Source: an uncultured Eubacteriales bacterium (GTDB lineage Bacteria; Bacillota; Clostridia; Oscillospirales; Acutalibacteraceae). Taken from it: DNA of 6,516 nucleotides. The notes below the pieces were generated by a model, which saw nothing but the letters and a program-made list of their open reading frames with translations, did not search any database and was not told where the DNA came from. Both the position numbers and the translations under genes were made by a program. Shown piece after piece: positions 1-6,187 of this stretch (positions within the stretch are counted from its first letter, which is position 1; the number at the start of each line of letters is the position of its first letter). The stretch covers positions 1 to 6,516 of the forward strand of contig CAKSDF010000108.1 of assembly GCA_934444695.1 (NCBI GenBank). The letters run 5' to 3'.

Positions 1-852
1 TACCAGATAGTAACGGGTGGCGTAACGGGTATCGCAGCCGTGATTTACTACGGCACGGGGATACCTATCTATTTGTCATATTTTCTCATCAATGCCGCCT
101 TGCTGCTTGCCGCACTGAAGATACTGGGATTCAAGTTCATGGTGAAAACCATCTACGCCATCATCATGCTATCCGTGTTCCTGGCTTTGGCGCAAGACTG
201 GATGATAGGTGAAGATGGAAAGATGATACAGGTGCTGGGCGTGGGACAGGACTTCATGTCGCTCATCATCGGCTGTCTGTTTACGGGATTATCGCTCGCC
301 GTCGTCTTCCTGCACAATGGAAGTACGGGTGGAACGGATATCATCGCCGCCATCGTGAACAAATATCACAACATCTCGCTGGGCCGGGTGCTCATCTTCG
401 TAGATCTCCTCATCGTGGGCAGTTCGTTCTTCGTCTTCAATGCGAAGCCCGACTTTACTACGATAGACGCCGTTAGAAAGGTGGTATTCGGTCTCTGTAC
501 GATGGTGATAGAGAACCTGGTACTCGACTATGTGATGAACGCCAAGCGAGAGAGTGTGCAGTTCATGATATTCAGCAAGAAATATCAGGAGATAGCCAAC
601 GCCATCGGTACGCAGATGGACCATGGTGTAACCATTCTTGACGGTCATGGCTGGTACACGGGCGACGAGATGAAGGTGCTCTGTATCCTGGCAAAGAAGA
701 ACGAGAGCGTTACCATCTTCCGCATCGTCAAGATTATCGACCCGAATGCCTTTGTAAGTCAAAGTGCCGTCATCGGTGTGTATGGCGAGGGATTTGATGA
801 GATGAAAGTGAAAATCAAGGAAAAAGACATTAAGAAACTGAATAGTGATTAA
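1..852 (+). CDS. YitT family integral membrane protein, 5'-truncated
   Basis: The reading frame is open from base 1, so the gene begins left of the window; the GTG at 40 is an internal valine codon, not the start. 283 residues are visible. The N-terminal part is a multi-pass membrane domain of the YitT type (PF02588). It contains two related glycine-rich segments, TGGVTGIAAVI at visible residues 5-15 and GSTGGTDIIAAIV at 107-119, each followed by a hydrophobic helix, which suggests an internal duplication. From about residue 184 to 265 comes a soluble DUF2179-type domain (PF10035), including GHGWYTGDEMKVL and the closing IGVYGEGFDEMK. Family members are usually about 280-300 residues, so probably only a few dozen N-terminal residues are missing. 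The biochemical role of the family is not established; the DUF2179 part is thought to be a cytosolic regulatory domain. The TAA stop is 19 bases before rdgB, so the two are probably co-transcribed. Family call is secure; function is unknown. Confidence 0.9.
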   Translation, partial: YQIVTGGVTGIAAVIYYGTGIPIYLSYFLINAALLLAALKILGFKFMVKTIYAIIMLSVFLALAQDWMIGEDGKMIQVLGVGQDFMSLIIGCLFTGLSLAVVFLHNGSTGGTDIIAAIVNKYHNISLGRVLIFVDLLIVGSSFFVFNAKPDFTTIDAVRKVVFGLCTMVIENLVLDYVMNAKRESVQFMIFSKKYQEIANAIGTQMDHGVTILDGHGWYTGDEMKVLCILAKKNESVTIFRIVKIIDPNAFVSQSAVIGVYGEGFDEMKVKIKEKDIKKLNSD

Positions 853-870
853 TTATTAGTGATTATTTAT
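843..870 (+). repeat. Imperfect 14-bp tandem duplication at the YitT-rdgB junction
   Basis: TAGTGATTAATTAT (843-856) is followed directly by TAGTGATTATTTAT (857-870), identical except at one position. The first copy contains the end of the YitT coding sequence and its TAA stop; the second fills the gap up to the base before the rdgB ATG at 872. It looks like a local slippage duplication that created the intergenic spacer. It is A/T-rich and may help keep the rdgB start unstructured, but no function is shown. Confidence 0.7.
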
Positions 871-871
871 T

Positions 872-1492
872 ATGAAAATAGTTTTTGCAACAAATAACCA
901 GCATAAGCTCCAGGAGATTCGCGACATCCTGGGCAGCGGCTACGAGGTAGTATCGCTGAAGGAGATAGGATGCGATGTGGATATTCCTGAAACAGGCAAC
1001 ACATTGGAAGAGAATGCCTTGCAGAAGGCACAGTATATCTACGACCATTACCACGTAAGTTGCTTTGCCGATGATACCGGTTTGGAGGTAGAGGCACTGG
1101 ATGGTGCTCCTGGCGTTCACAGTGCCCGCTATGCCGAGGGTACCGACCACGACAGCGAGGCAAACATGGCTAAACTGCTTAGAGAACTGGATGGCAAGGA
1201 AAACCGCCAGGCTCGCTTTCGCACCGTCATCTGCTACATCGAAAAGCAGGATGTATGTCCTTGCGGCTGCACCAGTATTAAGAAGATTCATCAGTTTGAC
1301 GGCATCGTGAATGGTCACATCGCCACCGAGAAGCATGGCACCGAAGGCTTCGGCTACGACCCGATTTTCGTACCAGAAGGCTACGACAAGAGCTTTGCCG
1401 AGCTGGGTGAGGAAATCAAGAACAGCATCAGCCACAGAGCCAGAGCCGTGGCAAAACTGGCAGAGTACTTGAAAAAGAAGAAGAAGAAGTAA
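872..1492 (+). CDS. rdgB: RdgB/HAM1 non-canonical purine NTP pyrophosphatase
   Basis: Cytosolic house-cleaning enzyme that hydrolyses ITP, dITP and XTP to the monophosphate plus pyrophosphate, keeping deaminated purines out of DNA and RNA. The 206-residue product carries the family signatures in order: ATNNQHK at 6-12 (nucleotide/phosphate binding), TGNTLEENALQKA at 41-53, ADDTGLEVEAL at 66-76 with the acidic catalytic/metal centre, GAPGVHSARYA at 78-88, GFGYDPIF at 159-166 and the base-recognition SHRARA at 187-192. The ATG at 872 places the first motif at the very N-terminus, as is usual. Two features are atypical: a short insertion with CPCGC at 129-133 in the strand region where many homologues have a shorter connection, and a C-terminal run of six lysines (201-206; one AAA and five AAG codons). 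E. coli RdgB is 197 residues, so overall length is normal. The gene sits 19 bases after the YitT gene and 18 before cotH. Function is near certain on conserved catalytic motifs. Confidence 0.97.
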   Translation: MKIVFATNNQHKLQEIRDILGSGYEVVSLKEIGCDVDIPETGNTLEENALQKAQYIYDHYHVSCFADDTGLEVEALDGAPGVHSARYAEGTDHDSEANMAKLLRELDGKENRQARFRTVICYIEKQDVCPCGCTSIKKIHQFDGIVNGHIATEKHGTEGFGYDPIFVPEGYDKSFAELGEEIKNSISHRARAVAKLAEYLKKKKKK

Positions 1493-1510
1493 GGAAGTAA
1501 AGAAATAGAT

Positions 1511-3190
1511 ATGAAACGGCTATATTGTCTATTTATCCTCATATTATACCTTGCTATAAGCATACCATCCTATGCCCAGTTTACGATCAATGGAAAAAAT
1601 ATCATCTATGATAAGCAAAACGACACGTATATGGCTTGCATCCCGGAGGATGCTTTTGGTAAGGATTATGAAGCAATCATCCTGTTGGATATTGCCTCAG
1701 ATTGGAGCGACCTCAGCATTGATGGCACTCAGATAGCTTACAGCTATACTTTCAAGCAAGTGGAAGGCAACAAGCTTTACTCCATTCATGCCCGAAAAGG
1801 CAATAAGGAAATCAATACCAAGATTACCTTTACCTTCTTGCCTCTGCTGGTGCTGCAAGGCTCATTCGGCTATGATTATGCCCAAGGAAGCATGTCATTG
1901 TATTCTCCTGATGCCACAGAGCCAACGATCTCCCTGATCAAAGCCAAATGGAGAGGAGGTACCACCAATACTGCGGATAAGCACAAGAGAAACTACAAGA
2001 TAAAGCCACTCAACTTTAAAGGCAAAGGTCAGGACATCTCGCTCCTTGGAATGAGAGAAGACAACAACTGGATTCTGGATGCAGGACAAATAGACCTGTT
2101 CCGCCTGAGAAACCGTATTGCCACAGAGATTTGGAATGATTTTGCCACCAAGCCATACTATGCCTCAAAGGAGCCTAAGACCAAGAGTGGCGTAGCGGGA
2201 AAAGTGGTGGAGGTTATCCTCAACAACGAGTATCGCGGCATCTATTCGCTGACCGAAGCCATGGATAGAAAGGAATTGAAACTCAAGAAATACGATGATA
2301 AGAATCAGGAGTTTCACGGACATCTATGGAAGGTAAGTTCATGGGATAAGGCACAGTTCTGGGAAATCGATAAAGATTACGATAACACCCAGGAAACCTG
2401 GCATGCATTCGAGACCAAATATCCTGATATAGAGGATGTGAACCCTACTGATTACAGTCCGCTTTATGAAGCCATCGACTTTGTGGTTAACAGCAACGAC
2501 GAAACTTTCAAGAAAGAAGTGGGCGATTACTTCGATATTCCTGTACTCATTGACTATCAGTTGTTCCAGGAAACTCTGAAGCCTGTGGATAATAATGGCA
2601 AAAACATGTATTGGGGAATCTATGATGTGGCAGAAAGCCAGAAGCTAACCCTTGCCATCTGGGACTTAGACGCCAGCGTTGGACAAGATTGGCATTGCTC
2701 CACCCCACTTCATCCAGATTACGTATTGCCAAATACAGACTTGGGAGTGAAGGATGTTTTCAACCTATATCATAGGCTCAGCTCCTTGAATGTAGATAAC
2801 TATAATGAAAAGGTGGCTAGCAGATATCAGGAATTAAGAAAGACTTATTTCAGCGAGGAAAATCTCATCTCCAGATATCAGGGCTATTATGATATGCTGG
2901 TGAAAAGTGGCGCAGCCAGCAGAGAAGAGTGCCAATGGTCGAAAGACTCAGATATAGGCGGCTATCCCCTGAACTTCAAGTCAGAAATAGAATACATCAA
3001 GAATTGGATTATCAATAGATTGAACTATCTGGATTCCAACCAATTCCCGGTTTCAACCAATATCTCAGAAATCCATCAAAAGGAATCCCTATCCACAAAA
3101 ACAACCTATAACATGCTGGGACAAAAGGTAGGAGCTTCCTATCAGGGACTTAAGATAAAGAATGGAAAGAAGTTCTATACAACTAAATAA
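1511..3190 (+). CDS. Secreted CotH-type atypical protein kinase
   Basis: A 559-residue exported protein. Residues 1-22 form a signal peptide (positive KR, hydrophobic core, SYA then QF), with no lipobox cysteine, so a lipoprotein is unlikely. Residues about 24-115 form a beta-rich N-terminal region. The CotH kinase domain (PF08757) spans roughly 140-400: KAKWRGGT at 144-151, NYKIKPL at 161-167, LLGM at 178-181, WILDAGQID at 187-195, NNEYRGIYSLTE at 238-249, GKNMYWGIYD at 363-372 and the metal-binding IWDLD at 383-387. CotH proteins are atypical kinases; Bacillus CotH phosphorylates spore-coat proteins. Here the substrate is unknown and would be outside the cytoplasm. The C-terminus (about 532-559: YNMLGQKV, a spacer, then GLKIKNGKKFY) resembles the short ending of many secreted Prevotella proteins, possibly a T9SS-type sorting tail. 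The ATG at 1511 is chosen because it gives a proper signal peptide. Spacing to the glycosyltransferase gene is 25 bases. Confidence 0.88.
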   Translation: MKRLYCLFILILYLAISIPSYAQFTINGKNIIYDKQNDTYMACIPEDAFGKDYEAIILLDIASDWSDLSIDGTQIAYSYTFKQVEGNKLYSIHARKGNKEINTKITFTFLPLLVLQGSFGYDYAQGSMSLYSPDATEPTISLIKAKWRGGTTNTADKHKRNYKIKPLNFKGKGQDISLLGMREDNNWILDAGQIDLFRLRNRIATEIWNDFATKPYYASKEPKTKSGVAGKVVEVILNNEYRGIYSLTEAMDRKELKLKKYDDKNQEFHGHLWKVSSWDKAQFWEIDKDYDNTQETWHAFETKYPDIEDVNPTDYSPLYEAIDFVVNSNDETFKKEVGDYFDIPVLIDYQLFQETLKPVDNNGKNMYWGIYDVAESQKLTLAIWDLDASVGQDWHCSTPLHPDYVLPNTDLGVKDVFNLYHRLSSLNVDNYNEKVASRYQELRKTYFSEENLISRYQGYYDMLVKSGAASREECQWSKDSDIGGYPLNFKSEIEYIKNWIINRLNYLDSNQFPVSTNISEIHQKESLSTKTTYNMLGQKVGASYQGLKIKNGKKFYTTK

Positions 3191-3215
3191 AAAACAATAA
3201 GTAAAGAATAAAAAT

Positions 3216-4115
3216 ATGATTAATACCCTCTCGATATTAATCCCTACATATAATAATGTATGCATTGAGCTTGTAAGGAGTTTACAAGCTCAAGCATCAT
3301 TATTGTCATCTCCATCAGATTTCAAATACGAAATTCTTGTTGCCGACGATGGTTCTACCGATAAGGCAACCATAGAGGGCAACCGCCTCATCAACACCCT
3401 TCCCCATTGTCGCTATATCGAAAGAGAAAAGAATGTGGGCAGAGCCGCCATCCGCAACTTTCTGGCACAAGAAGCCCATTATCCATGGCTGCTATTTATC
3501 GACAGCGACCTACATGTAGATAATCCACTGTTCATTCAAAACTATTCCCAAGCAGAAGGAGACGTGGTTGTAGGAGGATTGAAAATAGGTGGAAATTCTA
3601 GCCAATGGGGCCATAATTTGAGATATAAATATGAAAAAGCCTGTGAAGAAGAACATGATTATCTGCACAGAATGAAAAGTGGAGACAAAGAATTCAGAAC
3701 TACCAACTTTGTCATAGCCAAAAGCGTTCTGAAAGAATGCCCCTTCGATGAGAACTTCAAGCATTACGGCTATGAAGACGTCTTACTTGGAAAAAGTATT
3801 ACAGACAAAGGCTATCACATCGTCCATATAGACAATCCGATACTCCTGGATGATTATGAAACGAATTACCAGTTCATCAACAAGACAGAAGAAGCCTGCA
3901 GAACGCTCTATGAATTCAGAAAAGAACTTAGGGGATACTCAAAACTCATACACTATGCCGAACTAGCCAAACGACTAAAAATAGCATACCCCCTCATCAG
4001 AATTCTTTATCCGGAACTTAGCTTGCAGATAAAAGCACGCCTATTAGGCAATAATCCTAGCGTTTTTTTGTTTAATATATATAAGTTGTTATATTACATG
4101 CATCTTAATTTATAA
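3216..4115 (+). CDS. Family 2 glycosyltransferase
   Basis: A 299-residue cytoplasmic, probably membrane-associated, GT-A fold inverting glycosyltransferase. Visible motifs: SILIPTYNN at 6-14 (first strand of the nucleotide-binding fold), VADDGST at 42-48 (nucleotide contact), NVGRAAIRN at 73-81, FIDSD at 94-98 (the DxD motif that coordinates the metal and nucleotide-sugar diphosphate), FRTTNFVI at 160-167 and HYGYEDVLLG at 183-192 (ED pair in the position of the catalytic base; this segment also resembles the C-terminal half of galactosyltransferases). The last ~20 residues are aromatic and hydrophobic and may touch the membrane. There is no signal peptide. Donor and acceptor sugars cannot be read from sequence. 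The gene lies directly upstream of porZ with a 20-base gap, which hints at a role in making LPS or another envelope glycan. Its 5' coding sequence contains a strong hairpin, described separately, and its 3' end is markedly A/T-rich. Confidence 0.93.
   Translation: MINTLSILIPTYNNVCIELVRSLQAQASLLSSPSDFKYEILVADDGSTDKATIEGNRLINTLPHCRYIEREKNVGRAAIRNFLAQEAHYPWLLFIDSDLHVDNPLFIQNYSQAEGDVVVGGLKIGGNSSQWGHNLRYKYEKACEEEHDYLHRMKSGDKEFRTTNFVIAKSVLKECPFDENFKHYGYEDVLLGKSITDKGYHIVHIDNPILLDDYETNYQFINKTEEACRTLYEFRKELRGYSKLIHYAELAKRLKIAYPLIRILYPELSLQIKARLLGNNPSVFLFNIYKLLYYMHLNL
3260..3297 (+). repeat. Strong hairpin (inverted repeat) inside the glycosyltransferase gene
   Basis: The core is GAGCTTGTAA (3267-3276), loop GGAGT (3277-3281), TTACAAGCTC (3282-3291). 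Two further pairs (T3266-A3292, T3265-A3293) make 12 uninterrupted base pairs. After one bulged base (A3264), four more pairs join 3260-3263 to 3294-3297, giving 16 pairs over 38 bases. It begins 44 bases after the ATG and encodes part of the first helix of the glycosyltransferase fold (residues about 15-28). No T-run follows, so it is not an intrinsic terminator. TAAGGAG (3274-3280), a Shine-Dalgarno-like heptamer, lies at the apex, with no start codon at suitable distance. It could slow translation, stabilise or process the mRNA, or serve as a protein-binding dyad; none of this is shown. Confidence 0.75.
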
Positions 4116-4135
4116 ACATAAAATTGTACCAAGAA

Positions 4136-6169
4136 ATGAAACAAAGAATATTCAATATAATGGCAGTTTTCCTCTTCCTTAGCATCACAACTATGGAAGC
4201 CAGAATCGGAGACTGGAAAGCCTATATGGCGTATAGCGACGTACAAGAGATAGAACAAGCCGGAAACCTGATATTTGTTCAGGCTTCCAACAACCTCTAT
4301 GTCTATAACAAGAACGACCAGAGTATCCAGACTTTCAGCAAGATGGATTACCTAAGCGATTGTAACATCCAGCATATCAGCTACAACAAGGCGAGTAAAC
4401 GACTTGTTATCTTCTATGGTAACGCCAATATCGACTTGATGAATATCAGTAACTTTGAGGTTACCAATCTTTCTGATTACCATACAGCTTCAACCACAGG
4501 AGACAAGACCGTAAACGATATCTACATGTATGGCAAATATGCCTATATAAGCAATGGTTTTGGAATCATAAAAGTGAATATCGCAGATGGCGAAATCAGC
4601 GATACTTATAATCTCGGATTCAAGGTAAACTGGTGCGAGATTAAGGATAATTATATCTATGCCTATAGTCAGACTAACGGACAATATCGTGCTCCACTCT
4701 CCAAAAACCTGCTCGATAAGAACAACTGGAACAAGGCGGGAGGCTATGTAGCCAAGAAGCAAGAAGACAAAAGCGAATTGAAGCAAGTGGTTGGTACATT
4801 GCAACCAGGAGGCCCTAAATACAATTACTTCTGGGGTATGAGATTTGTTAATAATCAGCTCTATACCTGCGGAGGAGGATTCGGACATGAGGTAGATGCT
4901 AACCGTCCGGGAACCGTTCAAGTATTAAACGGAAACGATTGGCAAATCTTTGATGACAGTATCCAATCCAAGACAGGAATAACCTACATAGATGTCAACG
5001 ACGTGGATGTAGATCCCAAAGATCCTAGCCACGTATTTGCTGGTGCGAGAAATGGACTCTATGAATTTAAAGATGGAAAATTCATCAAGTTCTATAATTC
5101 AAGCAACAGTTTAATAACTTCCTTCAATAACCAAAGCAAGAACTATCAGATCATCGGTAGCATCAAGTTTGACAAGGAAGGCAACCTCTGGATGGTGAAT
5201 GACGAAACTCCAAGTTCTGCTCCAGCTCAGCAATCTCTTATCGAATATAGCAAAGACGGAGAATGGATTTCTCACCATCAGGCAGCATTGACAGCTACCA
5301 AGGATAATGAAAACAAATCTTTTGCCAGCATGGAATGCCTGACCTTTGACAGTAGAGACCTTCTGTGGTTTGTAAATGCGCATTATACAGCTCCAGCTCT
5401 ATGCTGCTATCAGCCTTCATCAAAGACTCTGCTTGTTTATAAAAGCTTCATCAACCAAGATGGAACAGACATGGCTCCTACATCGATACAATATGTGACA
5501 GAAGATAAAAATCATAACATTTGGGTAGGAACCAACCTCAACACTTTCATGATAGAAAGCAACCAGGTAGGAAAAGAAGATGCAACATTCAGCCAAATCA
5601 AGGTGCCACGCAACGATGGAACCAATTATGCTGATTACCTGCTCGAAGGAGTAAGTATTTCGGCTATTGTGATAGATAGTGGAAACCGAAAATGGTTTGG
5701 TACCAAAGGAAATGGTGTTTATCTGATTAGTGCAGACAACATCAACCAGATACATCATTTTACCACCGCCAATAGCAAACTGCTATCAGACAATATTGAG
5801 TCGATGGCTATCAATGAAAAGACTGGGGAAGTGTTTATAGGCACAGACAAAGGTCTCTGTTCCTATATGAGCGATGCCAGCACCACCAATAGTGATATGA
5901 CAAAAGACAACGTCTGGGCTTATCCTAACCCAGTAAAGCCAGATTACACGGGACTTATCACCATCACCGGATTATCATTCGATGCAGATGTAAAAATTGT
6001 AACAACCAATGGCATCCTTGTAAACCAGGGCAGAAGCAATGGCGGCACCTACACTTGGAACGGCAAGGACCTGAAAGGTGAAAAGGTGGCAAGTGGCATC
6101 TATATGGTAGAAACGGCCACAAGCGACGGAAGTAAAGGTACAGTCTGCAAAATAGCAATCGTCAAATAA
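4136..6169 (+). CDS. porZ: PorZ-like T9SS attachment-complex protein (propeller plus CTD)
   Basis: A 677-residue exported protein. A TTG at 4124 would add four residues, but the ATG at 4136 gives a cleaner signal peptide (1-22, ending MEA before RIGDWKAY) and is preferred. Residues about 23-580 look like beta-propeller blades; the N-terminal IGDWKAYMAYSDVQEIE and LSDCNIQHISYN segments are typical of PorZ, and later blades show NLWMVND (350-356), IWVGTNLNTF (462-471), RKWFGTKGNGVYL (518-530) and EVFIGTDKGLCSY (565-577). Residues 593-677 are a T9SS type A-like C-terminal domain: WAYPNPV at 594-600, then WNGKDLKGEKVASGIYMVE at 641-659, ending KIAIVK. In Porphyromonas gingivalis, PorZ (about 776 residues, two propellers plus CTD) works at the outer surface with PorU, PorV and PorQ and binds anionic LPS used to anchor T9SS cargo. 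This copy is roughly 100 residues shorter. An alternative is another propeller-containing T9SS cargo, but the N-terminus argues for PorZ. Confidence 0.82.
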   Translation: MKQRIFNIMAVFLFLSITTMEARIGDWKAYMAYSDVQEIEQAGNLIFVQASNNLYVYNKNDQSIQTFSKMDYLSDCNIQHISYNKASKRLVIFYGNANIDLMNISNFEVTNLSDYHTASTTGDKTVNDIYMYGKYAYISNGFGIIKVNIADGEISDTYNLGFKVNWCEIKDNYIYAYSQTNGQYRAPLSKNLLDKNNWNKAGGYVAKKQEDKSELKQVVGTLQPGGPKYNYFWGMRFVNNQLYTCGGGFGHEVDANRPGTVQVLNGNDWQIFDDSIQSKTGITYIDVNDVDVDPKDPSHVFAGARNGLYEFKDGKFIKFYNSSNSLITSFNNQSKNYQIIGSIKFDKEGNLWMVNDETPSSAPAQQSLIEYSKDGEWISHHQAALTATKDNENKSFASMECLTFDSRDLLWFVNAHYTAPALCCYQPSSKTLLVYKSFINQDGTDMAPTSIQYVTEDKNHNIWVGTNLNTFMIESNQVGKEDATFSQIKVPRNDGTNYADYLLEGVSISAIVIDSGNRKWFGTKGNGVYLISADNINQIHHFTTANSKLLSDNIESMAINEKTGEVFIGTDKGLCSYMSDASTTNSDMTKDNVWAYPNPVKPDYTGLITITGLSFDADVKIVTTNGILVNQGRSNGGTYTWNGKDLKGEKVASGIYMVETATSDGSKGTVCKIAIVK

Positions 6170-6187
6170 AACAAGAAAAGAGCATTC

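Noticed and set aside
289..762. Open frame on the minus strand opposite the YitT gene.
   Set aside because: Composition follows from the reverse complement of the YitT codons; no motif or credible start region.
863..1435. Long open frame on the minus strand opposite rdgB.
   Set aside because: It is fully antisense to a gene with all HAM1 motifs, and its translation shows no recognisable family; it is a shadow frame.
2822..2883. Direct repeat AGATATCAGG at 2822 and 2874 in cotH.
   Set aside because: Both encode an SRYQ-type peptide in helical sequence; a 10-base match in coding DNA is within chance and no further similarity flanks it.
4038..4069. Terminator-like pattern near the end of the glycosyltransferase gene: TAGG...CCTA followed by seven T residues.
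   Set aside because: The stem is only 4-5 pairs with a 7-base loop, the T-run lies inside coding sequence before the stop, and the downstream gene follows after 20 bases. Too weak to call.
4082..4126. Possible Bacteroidota promoter before porZ: TAAGTTGT at 4082 or TAAAATTG at 4119, compared with the TAnnTTTG consensus.
   Set aside because: Neither matches the -7 element fully, and no TTTG lies at the expected -33 spacing (the nearest, at 4067, is only 11 bases from the first).
4124..4126. TTG as the start codon of the porZ-like gene.
   Set aside because: It adds only four residues in front of a good ATG; starting at 4136 gives MKQRIF, a standard signal-peptide beginning.
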